DNA of 64,000 nt. It comes from Mesorhizobium sp. YC-39 (lineage in GTDB: Bacteria; Pseudomonadota; Alphaproteobacteria; Rhizobiales; Rhizobiaceae). The position numbers were made by a program, and so were the translations under genes. The stretch covers positions 1 to 64,000 of the forward strand of contig NZ_JAOWPS010000002.1 in NCBI RefSeq assembly GCF_025753795.1, in the 5' to 3' direction. Positions 26,280 through 37,079 of the stretch are shown one piece after another. Each line of letters starts with the position of its first letter. The first letter of the stretch is position 1. The notes under the pieces are model-generated. The model was given only the letters and a program-made list of their open reading frames with translations. It was not told the origin of the DNA and ran no database searches.

Positions 26280-26576
26280 CTACCCGAAAATCTTCTCGCC
26301 CTGCTCGTCGACCAACTGGATGCCCTTCTTGATCGAGATATCGACGGCGTCGTCCAGCCCGGCAAAGCGGTCGGCGCGGATGAATCTGTGTTCCTTCAGC
26401 ACGCCGTCGATCTCTTTCGAAACCACGCCGCAGGTCTGGTACTGGCCTTCCGCCTTGTAGGGCGTGGCGCTGATCAGGAATCCCTTGTGCTCGATCTGCT
26501 TCGCCGGCGCCGCACTTTTCGGTTCGCCAGCATCACTGCCACCACCGCCGCCGAAAAGACGTTTCAGAAAAGACAT
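26280..26576 (-). CDS. HlyU family protein
   Basis: A 98-residue protein beginning MSFLKRLFGGGGG and containing EHKGFLISATPYKAEGQYQT and HRFIRADRFAGL, the pattern of Pfam HlyU, named for a haemolysin activator of Vibrio. In alphaproteobacteria these are conserved small proteins of unclear role. Start at 26576 places the conserved N-terminus first; a longer frame has no support. It converges on the BKACE gene with seven bases between stops. Confidence 0.85.
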   Translation of the reverse strand: MSFLKRLFGGGGGSDAGEPKSAAPAKQIEHKGFLISATPYKAEGQYQTCGVVSKEIDGVLKEHRFIRADRFAGLDDAVDISIKKGIQLVDEQGEKIFG

Positions 26577-26669
26577 AGGGTATCCTCCAACGGCAATCAC
26601 CCTGCACCACATAGCGCGGCGCAGGGTGATTTTCACTACCGTTCCTCAGCTGGACGAGCAAGGCCCGCA

Positions 26670-26770
26670 TTAGAGCGACGTGCGTCCACTTGGACGCACA
26701 AAGTACGCTCTAACACTTTGTATCCGCGCATCGTGCTTCCGAAAATCGATTCCGATTTTCGGGCCGATGC
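26670..26770. repeat. Rhizobial-type palindromic intergenic repeat
   Basis: Two hairpins: TGCGTCCACTTGGACGCA at 26681-26698 and CCGAAAATCGATTCCGATTTTCGG at 26739-26762, between the HlyU and PadR genes. This composite resembles dispersed repeats found in many copies in Mesorhizobium-like genomes; only one copy of this type is in the window. Confidence 0.65.
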
Positions 26771-26779
26771 GGCTGGCCG

Positions 26780-27466
26780 TCAGCGGCGCGATAGCGCCTC
26801 GAGCGCTTCAGCGGTGTCTTCCAGGATGCTCATCGCCTGGGCCTGTTTCTCTTCAGATGCGTCGACGATGTCGCTGAGCGCCGCGCGCAGGCGGTGGCGT
26901 ACGGCGCGGAATTCGTCGCGCCTTTCCGAACGGCCGCGGCCGCGCCGCCCGCCGTCCTCGCCGTCGTCGTTCCAGCCGAACCAGTCGCGCGCCTTCGCCA
27001 TCTTGCGGCCGAAGCGCTCGAGATGGTCGAGCACGTTGTCGATCATCTCGCGGTTTTCATTGAGATGGGCCTGCCCGGCCTCGGTGATCGAAAACACCTT
27101 CTTGTTGCCTTCTGCCGATGAGACGGCGTAGCCGGCCTCTTCCAGGAAGGTCAGCGTCGGATAGACCACGCCAGGACTTGGGCTGTAGACGCCGCTGGTG
27201 CGCTCCTCCAGCGCCTTGATAATGTCATAGCCGTGGCGTGGCGTCTCGGCCAGCAGCGACAGGGTGATCAGCTTGAGATCGCCGTCGGCCAGCATGCGCC
27301 CGGCGCGGAACATGTCGCCTGGCCCACCGCGTCCGCCACCGCGCATGCCATGGCCGAACGGGCCGAAGCCGCCACCACGGCCGCCGAACCTGCCGGCCAT
27401 ATGCATGAAGGCGCGCAAGGGATGCGCGTCGAAATGATGATGCCCGAAATTGTCATTTCTGTGCAT
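26780..27466 (-). CDS. PadR-family transcriptional regulator with His/Gly-rich N-terminus
   Basis: A 228-residue protein. The first 50 residues are rich in His, Gly, Phe and Arg (HHHFDAH, GRGGGFGPFGHGMRGGGRGG). A PadR winged helix follows (LITLSLLAETPRHGYDIIKA, then YSPSPGVVYPTLTFLEEAGY) and a C-terminal dimerisation helix region rich in charged residues. PadR proteins usually repress by binding palindromes near their own promoter. The His-rich extension could sense or buffer metal ions, as in some NikR or SlyD-like tails (inference). Upstream repeats at 27486-27550 are candidate operators. Confidence 0.88.
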   Translation of the reverse strand: MHRNDNFGHHHFDAHPLRAFMHMAGRFGGRGGGFGPFGHGMRGGGRGGPGDMFRAGRMLADGDLKLITLSLLAETPRHGYDIIKALEERTSGVYSPSPGVVYPTLTFLEEAGYAVSSAEGNKKVFSITEAGQAHLNENREMIDNVLDHLERFGRKMAKARDWFGWNDDGEDGGRRGRGRSERRDEFRAVRHRLRAALSDIVDASEEKQAQAMSILEDTAEALEALSRR

Positions 27467-27485
27467 CGTTTTCTCCTAAGTTATG

Positions 27486-27550
27486 TCTTACGATATATCT
27501 TAATTAGGGAGCAGCCTCAGCCAAGTCAAGATATATCTTACGATGTATCT
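27486..27550. promoter_or_regulatory. Candidate PadR operators
   Basis: The sequence TCTTACGATATATCTTA (27486-27502) and a related AAGATATATCTTACGATGTATC (27528-27549) repeat the core ATATATCTTA upstream of the PadR start. The palindromic GATATATC core and tandem arrangement suit an autoregulatory PadR site. Confidence 0.65.
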
Positions 27551-27738
27551 GAAAACGACGCCAGCGGCATTGATATCATCGACAAGTCCAGCTAAGGGAC
27601 GAGCGAGGGTCGAAGACCGCTCCGTAAGCGTCTGACGTCAAGCAACGCATCCATCCCGGTCTTTCCGGGCAGTTCAGCCGAGAAACCCGGCGAGCGGATG
27701 CCAATGCGACGGACCGGATACTTCAGGGAAAATCCCAC

Positions 27739-27996
27739 ATGATCATGACCCGCAAGCGCAGGAAGCTGCCTGCGCGCTACGCCGCTGTTCTCAGCCCGCT
27801 GGTGCTGTCGCTGCTGATGACCTTCATCGTCTCGTTCATCTCGACGCTGAAAAGCCTCGGTCTCCACCCTGCCCTGCCAGCCATCTGGCTGGCCGCCTGG
27901 GGCCTGTCCTGGCTGGTAGCGTTTCCGACGCTGCTGCTGGTGCTGCCGGTGGTGCGCCGCATCATCGGCTGGCTGTGCGAGTCTGCGGTCCCGTAG
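27739..27996 (+). CDS. DUF2798 family small membrane protein
   Basis: An 85-residue protein with two hydrophobic segments (VLSPLVLSLLMTFIVSFIST and a second from about 47 to 72 ending TLLLVLPVVRR) after a basic N-terminus. This is the two-helix pattern of DUF2798. Function unknown. AGGGAA at 27724 lies at proper distance from the ATG at 27739. It converges on the DCC-family gene with 11 bases between. Confidence 0.8.
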   Translation: MIMTRKRRKLPARYAAVLSPLVLSLLMTFIVSFISTLKSLGLHPALPAIWLAAWGLSWLVAFPTLLLVLPVVRRIIGWLCESAVP

Positions 27997-28007
27997 CCGG
28001 AGGGGCT

Positions 28008-28388
28008 CTACCAGCGCCCCTTGCGCCGGTTCCAGCCGTAGAGGAGATCGGCGAAGCGATCATAGCCAAAGCGCGTCAGCGGCAGCACGACAGGATTGCC
28101 GAACAGCGTTGCCAGCCAGCCCTCGCCCGGCGTGGCCTTCCAGACGGCAATAGCGACATCGGCGCCGACCAGCAGTCTGCCGTCGGCGTCGGTTGCATGC
28201 AGCCGGCGGCGGATGTCCTCAAGCGACACGCCGTAGCCGGCCAGTGCGGCGGGTTCGGCATTGATGTCGCGAAACGCGATGCGGCCGGCCTTGACCGTTT
28301 CGTTCAGCCGCCGCTTCTGCCTGCTAATGCCGGCATCGCAGACCGGACAGCGGGTGTTGTACCAGACGGTCAGCAGAGGCTTCGGCAT
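28008..28388 (-). CDS. DCC-family thiol-disulfide oxidoreductase
   Basis: A 126-residue protein starting MPKPLLTVWYNTRCPVCDAG, with the CPVC motif in the place of the DxxCPVC signature, and GYGVSLEDIRRRLHATDADG and the C-terminal RFGYDRFADLLYGWNRR typical of DCC (YuxK) proteins. Family members are predicted thioredoxin-like reductases without a defined partner. Start at 28388 fits the domain; the longer frame reads through the repeat element upstream. Confidence 0.85.
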   Translation of the reverse strand: MPKPLLTVWYNTRCPVCDAGISRQKRRLNETVKAGRIAFRDINAEPAALAGYGVSLEDIRRRLHATDADGRLLVGADVAIAVWKATPGEGWLATLFGNPVVLPLTRFGYDRFADLLYGWNRRKGRW

Positions 28389-28401
28389 ATCAAAACGACC
28401 T

Positions 28402-28500
28402 AATGCATGTCGCGCAAAAGTGCGCAGCGGTTTTGCGATAACGACATGCATAAAAACAAGAACTTAAAGCGCGTCGCATGAATCCGTTCAAACGCGACGC
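28402..28500. repeat. Composite palindromic repeat, copy 1
   Basis: Begins ATGCATGTCGCGCAAAA and reaches TTTTGCGATAACGACATGCAT, forming one hairpin, then AAGCGCGTCGC to GCGACGC forming a second. Shares most of its sequence, in the same orientation, with 29380-29509. Confidence 0.8.
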
Positions 28501-28576
28501 AAACCACCCGGGACTATCCGGGAAACGCCGGTGCCCCGCAACAGGTCGCGCGACTGCACTGGTAGCGGGCGAGAAA

Positions 28577-29212
28577 TCAGAATGCGTAGCCGAAACGCTC
28601 GATATCCCTGGAATAGAGCCGTCGGACGATGCTTCTGGCTTCGTCATCATAATGCGCGCGGTAGTCGAAAGGCGTGCTGGCGTTCGTCAGGGGAAGCTTT
28701 GTTTCGCCAGGCAGGTCGAGCCTGTCCACCACCATGTTGAACTCGTCGGCCAGCGTTTCGAAACGCAAGACCTCGTCGACGATCAGGTTTCCACGCCGGT
28801 CCGAAATCCAGCTCGTCTGATCCACACGTGCAAAGCGGTTCTTGCGTTCGAGATAGCGCAGGAACGTCTTGAAGTCCCAGTTCTGGGCCCGGTGACGCTG
28901 GTGGCGTGTCGTGCTTCTGCGCAAATGATGATAGTTGGAGACGGCCAGATCGAAGGGATTGCGCACCACGGCGAACTTGTAGGCGCCGTTATAGAGCGGA
29001 TCGGGCAGCTTGCGCCGCACCCAGTCCGCTTTGTCGTGCTGTCTGAGCACGGCCTTTTCCGGCGTCTCGCGAACCGGCAGGTGCGACAAGAGGCGCCGCC
29101 ACTGAGTCCGCTTCGGCTTCAGGCACCATGGTCTGAGCGCAAGCGTGATCGAGGTCCCGGCCGTCTTCGGGATGTGGATGAAAATGAAGTTCTTCTCGAG
29201 TGAGAGGAGCAT
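28577..29212 (-). CDS. Sulfotransferase family 2 domain protein
   Basis: A 211-residue protein. The PAPS 5'-phosphosulfate loop reads IFIHIPKTAGTS at residues 10-21, and the 3'-phosphate-binding region FAVVRNPFDLAVSNYHH is near residue 81-97. These are marks of the carbohydrate sulfotransferase-like family, which transfers sulfate from PAPS to sugars. In rhizobia such enzymes can modify surface polysaccharides or Nod-type signals; the acceptor is unknown here. The gene stands alone, bracketed by two copies of the same intergenic repeat, and may have been acquired. Confidence 0.85.
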   Translation of the reverse strand: MLLSLEKNFIFIHIPKTAGTSITLALRPWCLKPKRTQWRRLLSHLPVRETPEKAVLRQHDKADWVRRKLPDPLYNGAYKFAVVRNPFDLAVSNYHHLRRSTTRHQRHRAQNWDFKTFLRYLERKNRFARVDQTSWISDRRGNLIVDEVLRFETLADEFNMVVDRLDLPGETKLPLTNASTPFDYRAHYDDEARSIVRRLYSRDIERFGYAF

Positions 29213-29379
29213 TTTCCACTCATTAACGGCTGATATGGAGCCGTCAAGCAGCGCCCGATCCTCAATTGCCGGAAAAAATCTCCTTGTGCGTCATCCCTTA
29301 CGAACCGACGGTCAGCGCTGCGAAGATTGGCATCGATTTTCGCTGCGCCGGACTGGCCGGCTCAGGTGCTTGAGTTTCC

Positions 29380-29509
29380 AATGCATGTCGCGCAAAAGCA
29401 TGTCCTCGGGCTTGACCCCGTGGATGCGCAGCGGTTTTGCGATAACGACATGCACAAAAAACAAAACGTAAAGCGCGTCGCCTGATTCCGTTCAAACGCG
29501 ACGCGCTTT
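29380..29509. repeat. Composite palindromic repeat, copy 2 (with extra segment), also terminator-like
   Basis: Same family and orientation as 28402-28500, with about 29 additional bases inside the first hairpin (CATGTCCTCGGGCTTGACCC and neighbours). The second hairpin is stronger here (AAAGCGCGTCGC at 29470-29481 with 29498-29509) and, read on the minus strand, is followed by T-rich sequence, so it may end transcription of the GYD-domain gene. Confidence 0.8.
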
Positions 29510-29517
29510 GCGGCACC

Positions 29518-29811
29518 TCATCCGAGCGAAGCGATGATCTCGCGATAGGCAAATTCCGGGAAAGCCTTGAGCGTCCGCGTCTTCACGTTGCCGCCCGCCG
29601 CCAGGATCAGCGCGAAACGGGCGAGCACCGCGTCGTCCGGCGCCTCGACCACCGCCACCATGTCGCACTCGCCCATGGTCAGATAGAACGCCTTGAACGT
29701 GCCGCCCATGTCTCCCAGGAGCTTCTTGGCGGCATCGAGCCGCTTTGGCGAGTCGCGCACATTCTTGGCGCCCTGTTCCGTCCAGTTGATCAGCACGATG
29801 TAAGTCGTCAT
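29518..29811 (-). CDS. GYD domain protein
   Basis: A 97-residue protein beginning MTTYIVLINWTEQGAKNVRD, then GDMGGTFKAFYLTMGECDMV, the GYD-domain signature, and ending in AFPEFAYREIIASLG. Such proteins are small ferredoxin-like folds of unknown role. Start at 29811 gives the conserved N-terminus. Confidence 0.88.
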   Translation of the reverse strand: MTTYIVLINWTEQGAKNVRDSPKRLDAAKKLLGDMGGTFKAFYLTMGECDMVAVVEAPDDAVLARFALILAAGGNVKTRTLKAFPEFAYREIIASLG

Positions 29812-29980
29812 GGCACACCTCCCTCCGGGGCCACGGAGCACGGCAGCGGCCGTTCACGGCGACTTGCCGGGGCGGGCATCCGGGTTGTCGCCCAGAAATG
29901 CATCCGACGCGTGATTATCCTCCCATGGCAGGCGCGCCGCAAGCACAACCGCATCGTCCAGCAAACGTCGCTGCGCCATG

Positions 29981-30005
29981 AAAAAGGGCGCCATCGGCGC
30001 CCTTT
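29981..30005 (-). terminator. rpoD terminator
   Basis: AAAGGGCGCC at 29983-29992 and its perfect complement at 29996-30005, with a run of T on the minus-strand side. It lies 26 bases after the rpoD stop. Confidence 0.88.
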
Positions 30006-30030
30006 GAAGTGCTCATATTCGTTGCCGGCC

Positions 30031-32058
<2,028 letters not shown>

Positions 32059-32476
32059 TCTTTATCGTCTCCAAGCGGCTGAGTATCTAAGCCGCGTAAG
32101 CTGCCGGGCCGGTCAAATCGTATGCGCTCGCTTCAAACGCACTTCACCGGGCCAGTAACCGCATCAAGTCTTTGTTTTTATGCATGCTGTACCCCAAAAC
32201 CGGTTTCCACTTTTGGGCCTCATGCATTAAGTCCAGATTAACCCTGATATCTGTGGCAGGCCGGCGGCCTGTCCAGTGACCAGTACCTAACATCGCTCAT
32301 TTCCCGTCGACGCCGGGCACGGGTTAACGTTTCGAATCGTCCTGATTCCGCCATTCTGCAAGAAGGTCAAGCGCCTCTCGCATGATTCGCATGAAAAAAG
32401 CGAATCAATTACCCGACTTAGAGGCGTCGATTCGACGCGCCGCCCATTTCCACTTCATTCCTTGCGCAGGTTTTAC
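32059..32476. other. dnaG-rpoD intergenic region
   Basis: No coding frame. It contains a copy of a short rhizobial palindrome at 32181-32227 and a small inverted repeat GATTCGC (32384-32390 with 32400-32406). Probable location of the rpoD promoters; no confident -35/-10 pair was assigned. Confidence 0.55.
32181..32227. repeat. Short palindromic intergenic repeat
   Basis: TGCATG...CATGCA ends enclose CCCCAAAACCGGTTTCCACTT-like sequence that matches the family also seen at 48787-48836. These units are dispersed through Mesorhizobium-like genomes. Confidence 0.7.
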
Positions 32477-34411
32477 CTATGCGCGTCCAGCCCTGCCCGA
32501 GGACACGCCGAACCCTTCGATCAGCGCTTCCGTTGCTTGTACATCGTTGAATTGCGCCTGAATCTCGAGCAGATGCCGGAAGTTTTCGTCCGAGGGATCC
32601 TGATCGAGCGCTGCCTGCGCCTGTTTCAGCTCTCTATGTAAGGTGCGCGCGCTGCGCTGCAAGTGCAGCGCCTGGTTGAAGGCATCCCGAGCATCGTCAA
32701 GTCCCGCGCTTTCCAGCGCCGGCCATTGCCGCGCGCGTTTGATTAGCGCCACCGCGCGTTCCCAGATATCGCCGCAGCCGGCCCGCTCGATTGTCGCGAT
32801 GACCGCATTGCGGTCGTCGGCCATGTCATGCGCCATCGCATCGAGGATTGCCGCGTGCAGCCGCCTCAGCTCGGTGTTGGCCAGATCGAGAAATTCGACA
32901 TGCGCGAAATTCTCGTCGATCAGCGCCGGGTGGTTGACCAGCGCCACGATGATCGTCGCCTCGCGCACCGACATGCCCTCCGCACCGCGCCTGACCAGCG
33001 CCGACTGGCCGAGGCTTTCAGTAATCGCCATGCGGCCGCCACCGCCCTTGGCGAACTGTCCGCCCGGCGCAGCTGCCTTGCCTTGGCCTGATCGCCCTTC
33101 ATGGCGGCCTTGCCGGGAGCCGCGCTGTGCGCCGAAGAAGCTCAGCACCCGCTCGCGCATCTCCTGTTGATAGTGATAGCGCAGGCTTTCGTCGCGGATG
33201 CGGCTGGTCAGTTCGCGCAGCGTCTTCTCAAGCTCCGCCCGCCGTTCCGGCGTATCGAATACGCCGCCCGCCGTCTCGCGCATCCACAACAGGTCGACCA
33301 GTGGCCGCGCGTCGGCCAGTACGGCACGGAATGCATCCGGCCCTTCGGCCTTGACCAGATCGTCGGGATCCTTACCTTCCGGCAGCAGCGCAAAGCGCGC
33401 CGAGCGGCCGGCCTGCACCGACGGCAGCGCCATATCCGCGCCCCGCCATGCCGCCTTCAGCCCGGCCTTGTCACCATCGAAGCACAGCACAGGCTCGGGC
33501 GCCATGCGCCACAACAGCTCGAGCTGGTTTTCGGTGAGCGCGGTGCCTAGCGGCGCAACGACATTCTCGAAACCGGCCTGCGCCAGCGCGATGACATCCA
33601 TATAGCCTTCGACGGCGATCACCGTGCCGCCTTTGGCGAGCGCTTTGCGCGCGCGAGCGAAATTGTAGAGCACATTGCCCTTGTGGAACAGTTCGGTGTC
33701 GGGCGAATTCATGTATTTGGCCAGCGCATCCGGCGCCAGCGCCCGCCCGCCAAAGGCGATGATCTTGCCCCTGGAATCGGGGATCGGAAACATGATGCGG
33801 TCGCGGAACCAGTCGTAGGAGACCGGAATGTCGTCGCCATGGCGTACCAACCCGCAGGCCTCGATATCGGCCTTGGGAACGCCCTTGGCGGCAAGATGCT
33901 CCTTCAGCGCATTGCGGCTATCCGGCGCATAGCCGAGGCGAAACGACTGCTGCGTCGCCGGCGTCAGCCCGCGCTCTCGCAGATAGGCACGGGCCTTTGC
34001 GCCCTCCGGCCCTTGCAGGCGCTCCTGGAAGAAGGCGGTCGCCATTTCCATGACATCGGTCAGGCTGGCGCGTTCCTTCTCGCGCCGTTCCTCCTGGGCA
34101 TCGCGCACCGGCATCGGCACACCTGCCATGTCGGCGATCTTCTCGACCGCTTCGGGAAAGCTCATCCCGTCGAGCTCGGTCAGGAACTTGAAATGATCGC
34201 CCGAAACCGAGCAGCCGAAGCAGTGATAGCGGCCCTTCTTGTCCTCGCAATGGAAGGACGGGCTCTTCTCGCCATGGAAGGGACAGCACGCCCAATAATC
34301 GCCGCGCGGCGCGTTGGTCTTCTTCCTGTCCCACGCGACGCGCTGGCCGATAACCGATGAAATCGGCACGCGGTCGCGTATCTCGTCAAGGAAGGCGGGC
34401 GGAAAGCGCAT
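32477..34411 (-). CDS. dnaG: DNA primase DnaG
   Basis: A 644-residue primase. The N-terminal CHC2 zinc finger is YWACCPFHGE and YHCFGCSVSGD (Cys/His/Cys/Cys, about residues 40-70). The TOPRIM catalytic core includes VIAVEGYMDVIALAQAGF and LCFDGDKAGLKAA (about 255-310). The C-terminal helicase-binding region follows. It makes RNA primers for replication. The start MRFPPAFLDEIRDRVPISS is the family norm; an in-frame ATG 33 bases upstream (34444) lies closer to a GGAGGGG, so the start could be there. Confidence 0.97.
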   Translation of the reverse strand: MRFPPAFLDEIRDRVPISSVIGQRVAWDRKKTNAPRGDYWACCPFHGEKSPSFHCEDKKGRYHCFGCSVSGDHFKFLTELDGMSFPEAVEKIADMAGVPMPVRDAQEERREKERASLTDVMEMATAFFQERLQGPEGAKARAYLRERGLTPATQQSFRLGYAPDSRNALKEHLAAKGVPKADIEACGLVRHGDDIPVSYDWFRDRIMFPIPDSRGKIIAFGGRALAPDALAKYMNSPDTELFHKGNVLYNFARARKALAKGGTVIAVEGYMDVIALAQAGFENVVAPLGTALTENQLELLWRMAPEPVLCFDGDKAGLKAAWRGADMALPSVQAGRSARFALLPEGKDPDDLVKAEGPDAFRAVLADARPLVDLLWMRETAGGVFDTPERRAELEKTLRELTSRIRDESLRYHYQQEMRERVLSFFGAQRGSRQGRHEGRSGQGKAAAPGGQFAKGGGGRMAITESLGQSALVRRGAEGMSVREATIIVALVNHPALIDENFAHVEFLDLANTELRRLHAAILDAMAHDMADDRNAVIATIERAGCGDIWERAVALIKRARQWPALESAGLDDARDAFNQALHLQRSARTLHRELKQAQAALDQDPSDENFRHLLEIQAQFNDVQATEALIEGFGVSSGRAGRA

Positions 34412-34497
34412 GGGGAACGGCTCGTTTCCCCTCCATATAATCATACCGGCGAAGCCCGACGACCCCTATTGCCGGCCATACCCGTTTTTCACAGGGC

Positions 34498-34533
34498 AAA
34501 AAAGCAAGGCGACCGTTGCAGGCCGCCTTGCTT
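34498..34533 (-). terminator. Rho-independent terminator of the RcnB-like gene
   Basis: AAGCAAGGCG at 34502-34511 pairs with 34524-34533; on the minus strand the stem is followed by TTTTTT. Lies 27 bases beyond the stop of the RcnB-like gene. Confidence 0.85.
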
Positions 34534-34559
34534 CATCATTCCAGCAAGATGCCAGCCTG

Positions 34560-34928
34560 TTACTGTACGGCGATGGCGCCGAAGATGATGCCGGAGAGGA
34601 CGCCGACCAGCACGTAGTCGTTACCGACGCGGATCCATTCCTGGCCGCGGCCCGGACGATGCAGGCCATAGCGACCATAGTCGCGGATCGGCTGATGGCG
34701 CTTCCAGCTGGAATATTTCTGGCCGTTGCGCCAATGGCTCCGCTTCACGACGACCTTCTTCTTCACGACCCGCTTCCTGACATCGACGTGCTTGCCGGGC
34801 TTCTTCCAGTCGACCTGGCTGTAGTTCGACTGCGAAGCATTCGGCGCATTGAGCGGCGCTGCCTGGCCCGTCAGGGACGTGGCGGCCAGCATCGAGAGGG
34901 CGACTGTGGAAAGAATTATGCGTTTCAT
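34560..34928 (-). CDS. RcnB-like exported protein
   Basis: A 122-residue protein with a signal peptide (ending TGQAAP). A basic stretch DVRKRVVKKKVVVKRSHWRNGQ precedes a C-terminal domain DYGRYGLHRPGRGQEWIRVGNDYVLV, the signature of the RcnB family, then a hydrophobic end GVLSGIIFGAIAVQ. RcnB of E. coli adjusts Ni/Co homeostasis in the periplasm; many rhizobial paralogues have unknown roles. Start at 34928 opens the signal peptide. Confidence 0.8.
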   Translation of the reverse strand: MKRIILSTVALSMLAATSLTGQAAPLNAPNASQSNYSQVDWKKPGKHVDVRKRVVKKKVVVKRSHWRNGQKYSSWKRHQPIRDYGRYGLHRPGRGQEWIRVGNDYVLVGVLSGIIFGAIAVQ

Positions 34929-35317
34929 GATGAGTACTCCTGGGTTGTCGATGCCCAAGGAGTAGCGCCCGAAAAATGAACCGAAACTGAATAGGCAGAT
35001 TACGTTTTTGTAATGATTTCCTATGTTTACAACACCTAATTCAACACTCTTATCAACCCGGATCCGAAACCTGCCGCCCGCACTCGACCGAGCGGGCTGC
35101 GCAAGGCGGCAGGCGATGCAACCATTTTGTCATCCATTCATTTCCGACACGCCCTGTCGCGCGCCGGCCGCCGCCCAAATCGGGCAAAAATTATTACCCG
35201 GCTAATCGTAATCAGAGTAATCTCGGCCTTTGCAATGTCCATGATTCGAACCCTCGTCCGCCCGTTTGCCATCACGATGCCCGTGCCGTTGGTGCCCGTC
35301 GGATTGCCGAGGCCGGC
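34929..35317. other. Intergenic region, no recognisable gene
   Basis: Divergent promoter region of the RcnB-like and Na/Pi genes. It contains AT-rich DNA near 34990-35050 and a GC-rich hairpin-forming segment near 35070-35115. No conserved RNA or coding frame was recognised. Confidence 0.5.
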
Positions 35318-36982
35318 ATGAGCGGCTCCGTCGTCCTCTTGCATCTTGCCGGCGCGGTGGCGCTGATGCTGTTTGCCACCCGCATGGTGAAGACCGGCGT
35401 CGAGCGCGCCTATGGCGATGTACTGCGCCACAGGCTGCGCGCCACCATGCGCAATCCCTTTATGGCGGTCCTGGCCGGCTGCGGCCTGTCGATCGCGTTG
35501 CAAAGCTCCACCGCTGTCACCTTGCTGGTCGGCTCTTTCGCAGGCGCCGGCATCGTCAGCGGCATGTCGGGCCAGCTTGCCGTGCGCGGCGCCGAGATCG
35601 GCTCGGCGCTGGTGGTCAAGCTGCTCACCTTTGATCTCACGCTGCTGGTGCCGATCTGCCTTGTCGCAGGCACCATCATGTTCATGGCCACCGAGCGGCG
35701 CGACTGGCGCCAGTTCGGCCGCATCCTGGTCGGCATCGGCCTGCTTGTCCTGTCGCTGGAGATGATCGGCCAGGCGTCGGAGCCGTTGCGCCAGAGCACG
35801 CTGATGCCGGTCATCGTCAACTACTTCTCCGGCGACCCTGTCACCGCCTATCTGCTGGCCGCACTGGTCACCTGGCTGTTCCATTCCTCGATCGCCGCGG
35901 TTCTGCTGATGGTCACCCTTGCCGGCCGTGGCTTCATCCCGCCCGAACTCGGCATCGTGCTGGTGCTGGGCGTCAATCTCGGCTCGTCGATCATCGCGCC
36001 GCTGCTCACCCGCAATGCGGAACCGGGTGTGCGCGTCGTGCCGATCGGCAATCTCTTGATGCGCGGCATGGGCTCACTGGTCATGCTCATCCTGTTCCTG
36101 TCGCTCAAGCCGCCGGTCGCCTTTCTCGGCGCCACCGTGCCCGACCAGATTGTCAACGGCCACATCCTGTTCAATGTCCTGATCCTGCTCGCCGGCCTGC
36201 CGCTGGCCGGTCTCATCTACCGCGCCTCGGAGAAGATCGTCGCGCTGGGCACCAAGTCGGCGCCGGCCGAAGGGCTCGAAATCATCGAGCTGTCGGCGCT
36301 CAACGACAGCGCCCTCGACACGCCGAGCCAGGCACTGGCCAATGCCACCCGCGAGGTGGTGCGGGTTTGCGAGACGGTCGAGATCATGCTGAAACGCATC
36401 ATCGAGCTTTACGAGAGCGCCGACGCCGGCAAGATCAAGGCGCTGGCCGCGCTCGACGATCGCGTCGACAAAAAACACGCGGCGATAAAGCTCTATCTCG
36501 CCAAGGTTACCAAGAACCCGCTCTCCGAGGACGAAGCGTTGCGCTGCCAGGAGTTGATCGGCGCCTGCGTCAAGCTCGAACAGGTCGGCGACATCATCGT
36601 GCGCAACATGCTGGTGCATGTCAGGAAAAAGCTCGAGCGCGGGCTGGAATTCACGCCCGAAGGCTGGCGCGAGCTCTCCGCCTTCCATGCCTCGGTGCTC
36701 GCCAATGCGCGGCTCGCTTTCAACGTGCTGGTGTCGCGCGACGCCGAAACCGCCCGCCAACTCGTGCTGGAAAAGGACCGGCTGCGCGACCGCGAGAAGG
36801 AGACCAGCGCCAGCCATTTTGTGCGGCTGCGCGACGGCAGCGCCAAGAGCGTCGAGACCAGCTCGATCCACCTCGACACGATCCGCGACTTGAAGCAGAT
36901 CAACTCGCTGCTCGCCTCGATGGCCTATCCCGTGCTGGAAGAACGCGGCCTGCTTGGCGGCTCGCGGCTGAAGGCGGGCTGA
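35318..36982 (+). CDS. Na/Pi cotransporter family protein with PhoU-like domain
   Basis: A 554-residue membrane protein. The N-terminal half has about eight helices with the duplicated QSS signature of the family: SIALQSSTAVTLLVGSF near residue 60 and a second, partly degenerate HSSIAAVLLMV near 190. The C-terminal half (about 335-550) is a helical PhoU-like domain (TREVVRVCETVEIMLKRIIE). Members import phosphate with sodium; specificity is inferred from family. The ATG at 35318 starts the first helix. Confidence 0.88.
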   Translation: MSGSVVLLHLAGAVALMLFATRMVKTGVERAYGDVLRHRLRATMRNPFMAVLAGCGLSIALQSSTAVTLLVGSFAGAGIVSGMSGQLAVRGAEIGSALVVKLLTFDLTLLVPICLVAGTIMFMATERRDWRQFGRILVGIGLLVLSLEMIGQASEPLRQSTLMPVIVNYFSGDPVTAYLLAALVTWLFHSSIAAVLLMVTLAGRGFIPPELGIVLVLGVNLGSSIIAPLLTRNAEPGVRVVPIGNLLMRGMGSLVMLILFLSLKPPVAFLGATVPDQIVNGHILFNVLILLAGLPLAGLIYRASEKIVALGTKSAPAEGLEIIELSALNDSALDTPSQALANATREVVRVCETVEIMLKRIIELYESADAGKIKALAALDDRVDKKHAAIKLYLAKVTKNPLSEDEALRCQELIGACVKLEQVGDIIVRNMLVHVRKKLERGLEFTPEGWRELSAFHASVLANARLAFNVLVSRDAETARQLVLEKDRLRDREKETSASHFVRLRDGSAKSVETSSIHLDTIRDLKQINSLLASMAYPVLEERGLLGGSRLKAG

Positions 36983-37079
36983 TCAAGAAAACCTAAAGCG
37001 GCCTCGACAATTTCTGCATTGCCCGCGGCTCTTATCCGTGATTTGAGGTCAACTCATTTCAGGATCGCTTTTCCGCGTC

